Positions 9,282-18,178 of a DNA stretch of 64,000 nt are shown one piece after another. The position numbers and the translations under genes are program-made. How positions within the stretch are numbered: the first letter of the stretch is position 1; each line of letters starts with the position of its first letter. Origin of the DNA: an uncultured Hydrogenophaga sp. (GTDB lineage Bacteria; Pseudomonadota; Gammaproteobacteria; Burkholderiales; Burkholderiaceae_C); NCBI RefSeq assembly GCF_958439165.1, contig NZ_OY288123.1, positions 1-64,000 on the forward strand, given 5' to 3'. The notes beneath the pieces are model-generated. The model saw only the letters and a list, made by a program, of their open reading frames with translations. It was not told the DNA's origin and made no database searches.

Positions 9282-10202
9282 ATGGAATCGACCGCGCTGC
9301 TGCTGGCAGCCACCTTCAACGCCGGCACCGTGCTGGCCATTGCCGCCCTGGGCCTGCTCATCAACGAGAAGGCCGGCATCGTCAACCTGGGTGCCGAGGG
9401 CATGATGCTGTGCGCCGCACTGGCCGGCTTCGCGGCCGTGGTGCACACCGGCAGCACCGCGCTGGGCTTCCTGGCGGGCATGGGCGCCGGGGCCTTGCTG
9501 GCAGCCATCTTCGGGGTGCTGGTGATCTGGCTGAACACCAACCAGTACGCCACCGGGCTGGCGCTCAGCCTGTTCGGTGCCGGCTTCTCGGCCTTTGCCG
9601 GCACCAGCTATGTGCAGCACAAGCTGCCCGAGCAGGTGGTGTTCGCCATTCCGGTGCTGTCCGACATCCCGTTCCTGGGCGCCGCGCTGTTCCGCCACCA
9701 CCCCACGGTCTACGCCTGCGTGGCCCTGGCACTCGGTCTGGTCTGGTTCCTGTACCGCTCGCGCGCCGGCCTGGTGCTGCGCAGCGTGGGCGAAAGCCCC
9801 GAATCGGCGCATGCGCTGGGGTACCCGGTGCGCCGCATCCGCCTGCTGGCGGTGGTGGCCGGCGGCGCGCTGTGCGGAGCGGCGGGGGCCTATGTGTCGA
9901 CCGTCTACACCCCGCTGTGGGTGGAAGGCATGATCGCCGGCAAGGGCTGGATCGCGCTGGCCCTGACCACCTTCGCCACCTGGCGGCCGGCACGCGTCTT
10001 GCTCGGTGCCTACCTGTTCGGCGGCGTGACCATGCTCCAGTTCCATCTGCAGGGCATGGGCGTGCAGCTGCCGAGCCAGTTCCTGACCATGCTGCCCTAC
10101 CTGGCCACCATCGTCGTGCTGGTGCTGATTTCCCGCAATCCGACCTGGATCCGGGTGAACATGCCCGGCTCGCTCGGAAAGCCGTTCCACCCCGGGACAT
10201 AA
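9282..10202 (+). CDS. BMP-type ABC transporter permease 2
   Basis: Second inner-membrane permease (YufQ-like), 306 aa, starting MESTALLLAATFNAGTVLAI. The conserved GLLINEKAGIVNLGAEGMML block matches the EAA-like region of the first permease. The start follows the previous stop by 2 bases. It would form a heterodimeric channel with permease 1. Substrate inferred from the operon: purine nucleosides or bases. Confidence 0.92.
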   Translation: MESTALLLAATFNAGTVLAIAALGLLINEKAGIVNLGAEGMMLCAALAGFAAVVHTGSTALGFLAGMGAGALLAAIFGVLVIWLNTNQYATGLALSLFGAGFSAFAGTSYVQHKLPEQVVFAIPVLSDIPFLGAALFRHHPTVYACVALALGLVWFLYRSRAGLVLRSVGESPESAHALGYPVRRIRLLAVVAGGALCGAAGAYVSTVYTPLWVEGMIAGKGWIALALTTFATWRPARVLLGAYLFGGVTMLQFHLQGMGVQLPSQFLTMLPYLATIVVLVLISRNPTWIRVNMPGSLGKPFHPGT

Positions 10203-10256
10203 TTCCGGGTTTCCTACCCCGTCCGGTATCCCCAGTCCCCATCCTCAAGGCCCCCC

Positions 10257-11405
10257 ATGACCGACCTGAGCAAACGATCCCTGATGAAAGCCGCCGCGCT
10301 GACCGCGCTGGCCAGCGCAGCCCTGATCGGCTGCGGCAAGAAGGAAGAAGCCGCGCCCGCTGCTGCCCCGGCACCTGCTGCCGCCCCGGCACCGGCCAAG
10401 CCCGAGCCGCTGAAGATCGCGTTCGCCTACGTCGGCCCGGTGGGTGACGGCGGCTGGACCTTCGCCCACGACAACGGCCGCAAGGCCATCGAGGCCGAAT
10501 TCGGCGACAAGGTCGTCACCAGCTTCGTCGAGAGCGTGCCCGAAAGCGCCGACGCCGAGCGCGTGATCCGCGACATGGCCGGCCAGGGCAACAAGCTGAT
10601 CTTCGGCACCACCTTCGGCTACATGGAGCCCATGCTCAAGGTCGCCGCCGACTTCAAGGACGTGAAGTTCGAGCACGCCACCGGCTACAAGACCGCCGAG
10701 AACCTGCGCACCTACGACAGCCGCACCTACGAAGGTGCCTACATGGCCGGCGTGATCGCCGGTGCCATGACCAAGTCCAACACCCTGGGCGTGGTCGCTT
10801 CGATCCCGATTCCGGAAGTCATCCGCAACATCAACAGCTTCACCCTGGGCGCCCAGAGCGTGAACCCCAAGATCAAGACCAAGGTGGTCTGGGTCAACGG
10901 CTGGTTCGACCCGCCGAAGGAAACCGAAGCCGCCACCTCGCTGATCAACGGCGGCGCCGACGTGCTGTTCCAGAACACCGACTCGTCGGCCGTGCTGCAG
11001 ACCGCCGAGAAGATGGGCAAGCGCGCCTTCGGCTGGGATTCCGACATGACCGCCTACGGCCCCAAGGCCCACCTGGGTTCGGCCGTGATCAACTGGGGTC
11101 CTTACTACGTCAAGGCGGTCAAGGACGCCCTGGAAGGCACCTGGAGCACCGGCGGCGTGTGGTGGGGTCACAAGGAAGGCGCCATCGACATGGTGTCGGT
11201 TGCCGATGACGTGCCGGCCGAGATCAGGGCCAAGGTCGACACCATCAAGGCCGGCCTGAAGGACGGCAGCTTCCACCCCTGGACCGGCCCCATCGTCGGC
11301 CAGGACGGCAAGGAAGTTTTGCCCAAGGACGCCAAGGCCGACGACGCCTTCCTCGGCGGCGTGAAGTTCTATGTGAAGGGCGTCGAGGGCAAGGTCCCGA
11401 ACTGA
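10257..11405 (+). CDS. BMP-family substrate-binding lipoprotein
   Basis: Solute receptor of the importer, 382 aa. The N-terminus has a lipoprotein signal with lipobox LIGC followed by a charged, Ala/Pro-rich linker. The body is a BMP/PnrA-like periplasmic binding fold (FAYVGPVGDGGWTFAHD at its start, VNGWFDPPKE and VLFQNTDSSAV in the middle). It should be anchored on the periplasmic side and deliver ligand to the two permeases. Characterised PnrA/Bmp proteins bind purine nucleosides, which fits the downstream guanine deaminase. Confidence 0.92.
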   Translation: MTDLSKRSLMKAAALTALASAALIGCGKKEEAAPAAAPAPAAAPAPAKPEPLKIAFAYVGPVGDGGWTFAHDNGRKAIEAEFGDKVVTSFVESVPESADAERVIRDMAGQGNKLIFGTTFGYMEPMLKVAADFKDVKFEHATGYKTAENLRTYDSRTYEGAYMAGVIAGAMTKSNTLGVVASIPIPEVIRNINSFTLGAQSVNPKIKTKVVWVNGWFDPPKETEAATSLINGGADVLFQNTDSSAVLQTAEKMGKRAFGWDSDMTAYGPKAHLGSAVINWGPYYVKAVKDALEGTWSTGGVWWGHKEGAIDMVSVADDVPAEIRAKVDTIKAGLKDGSFHPWTGPIVGQDGKEVLPKDAKADDAFLGGVKFYVKGVEGKVPN

Positions 11406-11407
11406 GC

Positions 11408-12682
11408 ATGAAGGCGTACCGGGCCGGGCTGCTTCGCTTCAATGCGGATGCCCGTGCCCTTTTCGATGCCGACGGCCTGCTGGTGGTCGGCCCCGGCCCG
11501 CAGGGCTGGAACCGGGTGGTGGACGCCGGCAGCCATGCCGAGGTGTCGCGCCGCCACCCCGACGTGCCGATCACGCACTGGCCCGGCCGACTCATCGCTC
11601 CGGGCTTCATCGACCTCCACCTGCATTACCCCCAGACCGACGTGATCGGCTCGCCGGCCGAGGGGCTGCTGCCCTGGCTGGAGCGCTACACCTTTCCGCA
11701 CGAGGCCCGGTTCGCCGACCCGGTACACGCGGCCGAGGTGGCGGCCTTCTTCTTCGACGAGCTGCAGCGTCACGGTGTGACCACTGCACTCACCTTTGCA
11801 ACCTCGCACGTGGCTTCGGTCGATGCCGCCATGGCCGAGGCGCAGCGCCGCCGCCTGCGGTTCATCACCGGCAAGGTGCTGCAGGACCGGCACAGCCCGG
11901 ACGGCGTTCGCGACGAGACCGAACAGAGCCTGATCGACAGCGAAGCCCTGATCCGGCGCTGGCACGGCCTGGACCGGCTGGGCTACGCCATCACCCCCCG
12001 GTTCGCCCCGACCAGCACCGATGCCCAGCTGCGTGGCGCCGGCGAACTGGCGGCCCGCCATCCGGGTGTGTGGGTGCAGTCCCACGTGGCCGAAAACCGC
12101 GACGAGGTGCGCTGGGTGGCCGAGCTCTACCCGCAGTCTCGCAGCTACCTGGAGGTCTACGGCCATTTCGGGCTGTTGCGCGAGCGGGCCGTGTACGCGC
12201 ACTGCATCCACCTGGACGCGGCCGACCGCGCGCTGATGGCCTCCACCGGCACCGCTGCGGCAGCCAGCCCCACCAGCAACCTGTTCCTCGGCAGCGGGTT
12301 CTTCGACTTCGCCGCCGCGCGAGCCGCCGGCATGCGGCACGGGCTGGCCAGCGATGTCGGCGGTGGCACCAGCTTCTCGCCGTTCCACACCATGCTGGCC
12401 GCCTATGCCGTGGGACGCGAAGGCCATACCAAGCCGGGCGAGAGCCTGGCGCCGTCGCACCTGTGGTGGCTGCACACCGCAGGTGCTTCAGCAGCGCTGG
12501 GTCTGCAGGGCGTGGTGGGCAACCTCACGCCGGGTCATGAGGCCGACTTCGTGGTGCTCGACCCGCAGGCCACCCCGCTGCTGGCCCGGCGCACCGCCCA
12601 GGCGGACAGCCTGGAGGAGCTGCTGTTCGCGTTCATCGTGCTGGGGGACGAGCGCGCGGTGGAACGGGTGATGGTCGCCTGA
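11408..12682 (+). CDS. guaD: Guanine deaminase
   Basis: Zinc amidohydrolase that converts guanine to xanthine and ammonia, 424 aa, cytoplasmic. It has the metal-binding HLH in GFIDLHLHYPQ (H71, H73), QSHVAEN, the HCIHL histidine, and the GuaD hallmark SDVGGGTSFS. The ATG follows the stop of the BMP lipoprotein by 2 bases, so this is the last gene of the importer operon. Taken together, the unit would import and deaminate a guanine compound for purine salvage or nitrogen supply. Confidence 0.93.
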   Translation: MKAYRAGLLRFNADARALFDADGLLVVGPGPQGWNRVVDAGSHAEVSRRHPDVPITHWPGRLIAPGFIDLHLHYPQTDVIGSPAEGLLPWLERYTFPHEARFADPVHAAEVAAFFFDELQRHGVTTALTFATSHVASVDAAMAEAQRRRLRFITGKVLQDRHSPDGVRDETEQSLIDSEALIRRWHGLDRLGYAITPRFAPTSTDAQLRGAGELAARHPGVWVQSHVAENRDEVRWVAELYPQSRSYLEVYGHFGLLRERAVYAHCIHLDAADRALMASTGTAAAASPTSNLFLGSGFFDFAAARAAGMRHGLASDVGGGTSFSPFHTMLAAYAVGREGHTKPGESLAPSHLWWLHTAGASAALGLQGVVGNLTPGHEADFVVLDPQATPLLARRTAQADSLEELLFAFIVLGDERAVERVMVA

Positions 12683-12820
12683 ACCCGACCGCGACCCGGT
12701 CCCGCGGACTGTCGGTGTGCCATCGGCTTTCCGCCGGTCGGATCGGGTCGATGCCAGACGACGTGCCGGAACGGTTCGGATCGGCAGCGCCACACAGCAT
12801 CACCTATCCGGGAGTTGCCT

Positions 12821-13297
12821 GTGTCCCCTCCAAGCACCCAGCATGTCGATGCCCTGTGGACCGCGCTTGCTGAAGAAATGGCCAGCATCGAGGCCATCAC
12901 CTTCCATGAGGCTTCGTCCGGTTTCCCGTCGGCCTGGGCCATCGCGTTCGAGGGCAGCGACATCCTGCTGGTCGATGCCCTCTGCGAGCCCGACCGCCTG
13001 GTGTTCAGCATGAGCCTGGGCGATGTGAGTCCCGATCAGCGGCTGGAAATGTACGAAACCGTGCTCCGCGTGAACGCCTGGCTCGCCATGCAGACCGAGG
13101 CTGTGGGTGGCGTCGTGCTGAGCGGTCAGCAGATCATGCTCAAGGGGCATCTGCGGGTGGCCGGGCTCGATCTGGACGCCCTGCGGCAGACCGTGCTGGA
13201 CATCCAGGGGGCTGCCCATGCGTGGCGCTATTTCCTCCAGACCCGCCACATGCCCGAAGAAAACGTGGTGCTTGACCAATGGCTTGAGCGGGTCTGA
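12821..13297 (+). CDS. CesT/Tir-like type III secretion chaperone family protein
   Basis: Small acidic protein of 158 aa from a GTG start preceded by GGGAG. The length, the acidity and the pattern of short beta segments (AIAFEGSDILLVDA, RLVFSMSLGDV, GVVLSGQQIMLKGHLRV) flanked by an N-terminal helix and a C-terminal helix ending in YFLQTRH fit the CesT class of type III secretion chaperones. A central segment (VLRVNAWLAMQTEAVGGVV) matches the usual LLEANL..GG block. No secretion apparatus gene is in the window. The fold call is by pattern, not by search; a divergent YbjN-like protein is the alternative. Confidence 0.6.
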   Translation: MSPPSTQHVDALWTALAEEMASIEAITFHEASSGFPSAWAIAFEGSDILLVDALCEPDRLVFSMSLGDVSPDQRLEMYETVLRVNAWLAMQTEAVGGVVLSGQQIMLKGHLRVAGLDLDALRQTVLDIQGAAHAWRYFLQTRHMPEENVVLDQWLERV

Positions 13298-13330
13298 TCC
13301 CGCACCACCTTCCACCCCCAGGAGAACACC

Positions 13331-13543
13331 ATGCGCCTGCCCGTCATGCAACCCGGTACCCGGACCCTCGAGCGCTGCGCCGGACAGCTGCCGTTCCCGG
13401 CGGCGGAGTCATCGTCGCGTGGACTTGCCCGCGTGGTGCATGTGCGCAACCCGGCCCGTCTGCCCCTCATGAGCGAGGCCATCAGCGTGCACAGGGAGCA
13501 CATGAAGGCCAGTGCCGAACTGGCCCGCCAGCTCGGCATCTAG
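13331..13543 (+). CDS. Small protein downstream of the CesT-like gene
   Basis: A 70-aa reading frame with a good Shine-Dalgarno (AGGAGAACACC before ATG), 33 bases after the CesT-like gene and on the same strand, so likely co-transcribed. It is basic, has no membrane segment, and ends in a helical stretch (HREHMKASAELARQLGI). I do not recognise a family. As the only neighbour of an apparent secretion chaperone it could be a small secreted substrate or a second cofactor. It ends 15 bases before the convergent cydB stop. Confidence 0.55.
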   Translation: MRLPVMQPGTRTLERCAGQLPFPAAESSSRGLARVVHVRNPARLPLMSEAISVHREHMKASAELARQLGI

Positions 13544-13558
13544 CCTCGCCGCGGCGGG

Positions 13559-14557
13559 TCACTGGTAGCTCAGTGCCCGGGCCTTGCCCCAGAAAACCTT
13601 GTACATGAAGATGGTGTACAGAATGATCACCGGCAGGGTGATGGCCACACCCACGAAGATCACGTTCAGGGAGGACGTGCTGATCGCAGCCTGCCACACG
13701 GTCATGCGGCCGATGACGATATCCGGGTAGATGCTGTACGACAGACCGAAGAAGGCCAGCACGAAGATCAGCACGGTGGCTGCAAACACCACCCAGCCGT
13801 AGCCGGCCTTGACCACCTCCGGGTGTGTCACCACCCAGCGGACCGCGAAGAAGGCCACCGCACACATCAGCGGCACCGGCAGCAGGGCGAACACCATGGG
13901 GAAGCTGAACCATTTTTCGACCACGCCCTGGTTCACCAGCGGCGTTGCGGCCGAGATGCCCACCAGCGCTGCACCCATGGGCCAGAGCACCCGACGCGCC
14001 CAGAACACCGAACGCTCCTGCAGTTCGCCTTCGGTCTTCATGATGAGCCAGCCGGCACCCAGCAGCGTGTAGGCAGCCGGCAGGGTCACGGCAATGCCCA
14101 GGCTGAACGCCAGACCGAGCGGACCGGGATCGAACCCGGTGATGTAGCTGCCCAGCATCCAGCCCTGCGATGCACTGGCCAGCAGCGAACCGGCGAAGAA
14201 GGCCTTGTTCCAGAAAGCCTTGTACTGCAGCGGTGCCTTGACCCGGAAGTCGAAGGCCACGCCGCGCAGGATCAGGCCGATCAGCATCACGGCCACCGGC
14301 AGGTAGAGGGCCTGCAGCACCAGGCCGTGGGCATGCGGGAATGCCACCAGCAGCACGCCCACACCCAGCACCAGCCAGGTCTCGTTGGCATCCCAGAAGG
14401 GACCGATGCTGGAGATCATGGTGTCCTTCTGCGCGTCGTCGGCCAGGGGCAGCAGCAGGCCCACGCCGAGGTCGTAGCCGTCGAGCACCACGTAGGCCAG
14501 CAGTGCCAGCCCCATCACGGCGAGGAAGATCAGCGGGAGCAGTTCGGCCCAGGTCAT
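13559..14557 (-). CDS. cydB: Cytochrome bd-type (CIO-like) quinol oxidase subunit II
   Basis: Membrane subunit of a bd-type terminal oxidase, 332 aa, about eight or nine helices, starting MTWAELLPLIFLAVMGLALL. Conserved features include YVVLDGYDLGVG and FWDANETWLVLG. The short length suits the cyanide-insensitive CioB type. It starts 2 bases after the cydA stop. A much longer upstream frame is only readthrough of the cydA shadow. No cydX-like small gene follows before the convergent ORF. Confidence 0.94.
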   Translation of the reverse strand: MTWAELLPLIFLAVMGLALLAYVVLDGYDLGVGLLLPLADDAQKDTMISSIGPFWDANETWLVLGVGVLLVAFPHAHGLVLQALYLPVAVMLIGLILRGVAFDFRVKAPLQYKAFWNKAFFAGSLLASASQGWMLGSYITGFDPGPLGLAFSLGIAVTLPAAYTLLGAGWLIMKTEGELQERSVFWARRVLWPMGAALVGISAATPLVNQGVVEKWFSFPMVFALLPVPLMCAVAFFAVRWVVTHPEVVKAGYGWVVFAATVLIFVLAFFGLSYSIYPDIVIGRMTVWQAAISTSSLNVIFVGVAITLPVIILYTIFMYKVFWGKARALSYQ

Positions 14558-14559
14558 GG

Positions 14560-15918
14560 TCACACCCCGGCCTTTCCGAGGTCGGCGCCGGTGACCGGCA
14601 CCGGTGCGTGCTTCACCGGGTTCTCGGCCATGTACTTGAGCACACCGATGTAGGTCACCAGCAGCAGGCCATAGACCACGATGTAGGCCGTCAGGGTGAG
14701 CGCGATCATCGGCGGCGGCACGCTGGTGGCCACCTCGCTGGTGCGCAGGGCGCCGTAGACGACGTAGGGCTGGCGGCCGATCTCGGTCACGTACCAGCCG
14801 GCCAGCGTGGCCACCCAGCCGGAGAAGGTCATGCCGGCCAGGGTCCAGAGCACCGGTCGGGGCAACTGCACCTGGGCTTCGCGACGCTTCTTCCACATCA
14901 GCCAGCCGCTCACGGCAGCCACCAGCATCATCAGGGTGCCCACACCCACCATGACGCGGAAGCCCCAGAACACCGGGCCCACCGGCGGTGCGGAATCACC
15001 GAATTCGTTGATGCCCTTGATCTCGCCGTTCAGGTCGTGGGTCAGGATCAGGCTGGCCAGCTTGGGGATCTTGACCGCGTAATGGGTGGTGCCTTCCTCG
15101 CTGTCCGGGATGCCGAACAGGGTCAGCGGTGCGCCGCGCTCGGTCTCCCAGATGCCTTCCATGGCGGCCACCTTGGCCGGCTGGTGTTCCAGCGTGTTCA
15201 GGCCATGCATGTCACCGGCCAGGAACTGCAGCGGCATGGCGATGGCGGCCACGGCCACGGCCGATCGCATGGCCTTGTGGGTGCCGCGGGTGGCGCTGCC
15301 CTTGAGCAGCTGCCAGGCGCACAGACCGGCGATCAGGAAGGACGCGGTCAGCGTGGAAGCCAGCAGCTTGTGGGTGAAGCGGTAGGGGAACGACGGGTTG
15401 AAGATCACGGCCAGCCAGTCGGTCGGCATGAACTCGCCATTGACGATCTCGTAGCCTGCGGGTGTCTGCATCCAGGAATTCAGGCTCAGGATCCAGAAGG
15501 CCGACATGGTGGTGCCGAAGGCCACCAGGAAGGTGGCGATCAGGTGCACACGTTCGCTCACCCGGCCGCGGCCGAACAGCATGATGCCCAGGAAGCTGGC
15601 CTCCAGGAAAAAGGCGGTCAGCACCTCGTAGCCCAGCAGCGGGCCGGAGATATTGCCGGTCTTTTCCATGAAGCCGGGCCAGTTGGTGCCGAACTGGAAG
15701 CTCATCACGATGCCCGAGACCACGCCCAGGGCGAAGGTCAGAGCGAACACCTTGGTCCAGAAGTAGTAAGCCTCTTCCCAGGCCGGGTCGCGTGTCTGCA
15801 CGAAGCGCAGGCGGAAGAACAGCAGGAACCAGCACAGGGCGATCGTGATGGTCGGGAACAGGATGTGGAAGCTGATGTTGGCCGCGAACTGCATGCGCGA
15901 CAGGATGAGGGCGTCCAT
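14560..15918 (-). CDS. cydA: Cytochrome bd-type (CIO-like) quinol oxidase subunit I
   Basis: Catalytic heme subunit, 452 aa, that oxidises quinol and reduces O2 in the inner membrane. H18 in NISFHILFP is the heme b595 ligand position; the conserved GYEVLTAFFLEASFLGIMLFG helix and the GRQPY motif are present. The quinol (Q) loop is short, as in CIO/bd-II-like enzymes, so cyanide resistance is plausible but not shown. The gene lies between gbsR and cydB on the minus strand, and a TGAAG-TTTTCA motif sits directly before it. Confidence 0.95.
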   Translation of the reverse strand: MDALILSRMQFAANISFHILFPTITIALCWFLLFFRLRFVQTRDPAWEEAYYFWTKVFALTFALGVVSGIVMSFQFGTNWPGFMEKTGNISGPLLGYEVLTAFFLEASFLGIMLFGRGRVSERVHLIATFLVAFGTTMSAFWILSLNSWMQTPAGYEIVNGEFMPTDWLAVIFNPSFPYRFTHKLLASTLTASFLIAGLCAWQLLKGSATRGTHKAMRSAVAVAAIAMPLQFLAGDMHGLNTLEHQPAKVAAMEGIWETERGAPLTLFGIPDSEEGTTHYAVKIPKLASLILTHDLNGEIKGINEFGDSAPPVGPVFWGFRVMVGVGTLMMLVAAVSGWLMWKKRREAQVQLPRPVLWTLAGMTFSGWVATLAGWYVTEIGRQPYVVYGALRTSEVATSVPPPMIALTLTAYIVVYGLLLVTYIGVLKYMAENPVKHAPVPVTGADLGKAGV

Positions 15919-15930
15919 GGCGGGGCTCCG

Positions 15931-15946
15931 GGGGTCAGTGAAAACT
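15931..15946 (-). promoter_or_regulatory. TTTTCA/TGAAG motif ahead of cydA
   Basis: The 28-base gap between gbsR and cydA holds, on the minus strand, CTGAAGTTTTCACTGA, which shares its CTGAA and TTTTCA half-sites with the palindrome upstream of gbsR. This suggests the same regulator binds both. The site is imperfect. Confidence 0.4.
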
Positions 15947-16552
15947 TCAGGCGGCGGCAGGCGGGTTCTGGCGGGACGATCGGCCGGTCAATCGGTCCTT
16001 CAGTTCGAGAACACGGGTCACGGTGGCGCCCATGCCCATCAGCTGCATGGCGGTTTCCGGGGCCAGCTTCTGCACATCGTCGAACCAGGTCATGAGGCGG
16101 TCGATCAGGTCATGCATCTCCCGCATGCGGTTCTGGGCGTGCTGCTCGGCCTCGGTCTTGGGGGTTTCCAGCAAGGCGGTGCGCAGCATGGACAGGGTCG
16201 GCTCGATCTCGCGCCGGCGGCGCTCCTCGGCCAGCACGCGGAAGATTTCCCATACATCGGCCGGCGCCTCGAAAAATTCACGCCGATCGCCAGCCTGGTG
16301 GCGCAGGCGCACCAGGCGCCAGGCCTGCAGCTCCTTCAGGCCCATGCTGACGTTGGAGCGCGAGAACCCCAGGGTCTCGGCAATTTCGTCGGCACACAGG
16401 GCCTGGGGAGAGATGTAGAGCAGGGCATAGATCTGCCCCACGGTGCGGTTGATGCCCCACTTGCTGCCCATCTCGCCGAAATGGGCCACGAACTCGCGGT
16501 TCAGGGGCGGTAGCTGGTCTTGTAGCGGCATGGTCAGCATGATACCGGCCAT
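15947..16552 (-). CDS. GbsR/MarR-family transcriptional regulator
   Basis: Winged-helix DNA-binding protein of about 200 aa. The segment QIYALLYISPQALCADEIAETLGFSRSNVSMGLKELQAW is the GbsR-type HTH, followed by a wing (VRLRHQAGDRREFFEAP) and a helical dimer region. It is the first gene of a probable operon with cydA and cydB, 28 bases upstream of cydA, so it most likely controls the oxidase and itself. The start is uncertain (ATGs at 16552, 16540 and 16531; none has a clear ribosome site). Confidence 0.85.
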   Translation of the reverse strand: MAGIMLTMPLQDQLPPLNREFVAHFGEMGSKWGINRTVGQIYALLYISPQALCADEIAETLGFSRSNVSMGLKELQAWRLVRLRHQAGDRREFFEAPADVWEIFRVLAEERRRREIEPTLSMLRTALLETPKTEAEQHAQNRMREMHDLIDRLMTWFDDVQKLAPETAMQLMGMGATVTRVLELKDRLTGRSSRQNPPAAA

Positions 16553-16560
16553 GGCTGAAT

Positions 16561-16580
16561 TTTCAGGAAAAACTGAAAAG
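16561..16580. promoter_or_regulatory. Perfect inverted repeat upstream of gbsR (candidate operator)
   Basis: TTTTCAG-GAAAAA-CTGAAAA, a 7-bp perfect inverted repeat with a 6-base spacer, lies just ahead of the gbsR start and shares half-sites with the motif before cydA. Position and symmetry fit an autoregulatory operator for the dimeric GbsR-like protein; binding is inferred. Confidence 0.55.
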
Positions 16581-16643
16581 TCAGAAGGTTTTGAGGCTGG
16601 TCATAGTTCCCATCCATGACCAGCGAAGCTCAGAACCCCTTCG

Positions 16644-18074
16644 TCAGCTCGCCGCCCGTGCGATCAGGTCGTTGGCTTGGGTCAGCAATCCACTCAGTTG
16701 CGCCCAGTGCGCCCTGGCGTCTTGCCTGGCGGATCCAATGTCCTTTCGTGCATCGTTGTGCTGGAGCAGTTCAGCGCCCCTGGAGACCATGACCAGCAAG
16801 TCGCGTTGCAATTGGCCAAGTTGTTCTCGGCCCAGCTTGGTCGCTTTCTCGGATTCGGCCCTGTATGTCGCGTAATGAACGTCTGCGGTCGCCCGAAGCT
16901 GGTCCGGATTGGATTGGAGCCAAGTCTGGATGTTGCTTTCGATCGTTTGGAGTTGGGTCAGATGAGGCATCATCGATTCAGCGATCGTCGTCATTTTCGC
17001 CAAAATGTTTCCAGCGTCTTTTGCATCGATGGCTATCTGAGTGCTGAAGTCCTTTGCCAGGTCGGCTGGGTCGTCTTCTATCAGGCTTTCTGAAAGATCG
17101 CCCTCTGAAGCTTCGGCCTTTTGAGTTCCGGGGGAAATACCATTCGGCCGCGGTTGAACGACTGGAAGAACCGGTTTGGCCGGCGTGCCAGGAGCCGACT
17201 CGACCAACCGGCTCAACCGGGTGTGCGGTGCATAGTCAGCCGCACTTTTTGCAATGTCGACCGCTGATTTGCAAAGCTGCTTGCACTGCCATGCGCATTG
17301 CTGGCTTTCTGTTTCGAGTCGTTTGAGGGCGGTAGTGATGGTGGGGTCGGCTCCATGGGTGCCAGCGTGAGCGGTGAGGATGTTGTTGAAACGCTCTAAC
17401 TCCAGCTCGAAGGCCTTGCCTTCGGTTTGAACGTCCTTGAGCAGCGCTGCGATCCGATCAGCCGCAGCTGCGCGCTTTTCCTGCAACCGAGTTTCCGCTG
17501 GGGTCCATTTCAATGTTCGGCTTGGCTTGTAAAGGTCGTCCAGTTGGCTCTTGATCTCTGCAATTTCACGGTGTGCGTGCTTGAGCTCCTCTTCAAGCAA
17601 CTTGACACGGTTCAAGCGCGCAACCAGCGTGGCAATGCCGCTTCGGCCTTGCTGGTGAACCATGGTGAGGTGGCTCTGGGCGGTGAGGGACTCCCTTGAC
17701 TTCCCGTTGGGCTTCCAGGCATTGGCTCTTGCCAGCTGGCGGACATTGCCACTGCAAACCTGTGTCTGCTGTGTAGGCTGATTCTGGATCGAGATTGCCG
17801 AACTATTCTTGCTGATTTGCCGGCTCGTGGTGTCCGAGGAGGATGCACTGTCGAATTGCTCATTCGTATTTTCGGCGCGAGGTGAGTCCAGACGCTTATC
17901 CGGCACGATCACGGCAGGCCTCAGCACACCAGGGGCAGGTTGGCAAACCGCGCTTCCGATTGGTGTGGATGGCTGCGCCGCCGATGTTCTCTTCCCGCCC
18001 CAAGGCTTTTTGGGTTTCAGCGCGTTGTAGATGTCCTTGAAGTAGTTGGACGAATACCGTGTGTGAGACTTCAT
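16644..18074 (-). CDS. Orphan protein with disordered N-terminus and coiled-coil body (effector-like)
   Basis: A 476-aa protein I cannot place in a family. The first 150 residues are rich in Ser, Thr, Gln and Asn with no signal peptide or membrane helix; the middle (about 160-260) and the end are long helices with coiled-coil character (VKLLEEELKHAHREIAEIKS). Base composition is visibly less G+C-rich than the flanking cyd and dcd genes, which suggests horizontal origin. It stands alone on its strand between gbsR and dcd. A disordered polar N-terminus followed by helices is the layout of many type III effectors, and a CesT-like chaperone gene lies 3 kb away. The start is uncertain; a TTG at 18119 would add 15 residues. 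Confidence 0.7.
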   Translation of the reverse strand: MKSHTRYSSNYFKDIYNALKPKKPWGGKRTSAAQPSTPIGSAVCQPAPGVLRPAVIVPDKRLDSPRAENTNEQFDSASSSDTTSRQISKNSSAISIQNQPTQQTQVCSGNVRQLARANAWKPNGKSRESLTAQSHLTMVHQQGRSGIATLVARLNRVKLLEEELKHAHREIAEIKSQLDDLYKPSRTLKWTPAETRLQEKRAAAADRIAALLKDVQTEGKAFELELERFNNILTAHAGTHGADPTITTALKRLETESQQCAWQCKQLCKSAVDIAKSAADYAPHTRLSRLVESAPGTPAKPVLPVVQPRPNGISPGTQKAEASEGDLSESLIEDDPADLAKDFSTQIAIDAKDAGNILAKMTTIAESMMPHLTQLQTIESNIQTWLQSNPDQLRATADVHYATYRAESEKATKLGREQLGQLQRDLLVMVSRGAELLQHNDARKDIGSARQDARAHWAQLSGLLTQANDLIARAAS

Positions 18075-18178
18075 ATGAGGATGGTCGGGTTGGTGAAGGC
18101 GATGCGTATTGGTGATCAAACGGTGATAACTTCTCCCGCCATCCGCCCACCGGTGCCTCCCCCCTACAATCGCCGCCC

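Noticed and set aside
14341..16095. 584-codon plus-strand frame
   Set aside because: Antisense to cydA/cydB, with His/Gln/Gly-rich nonsense typical of high-G+C shadows.
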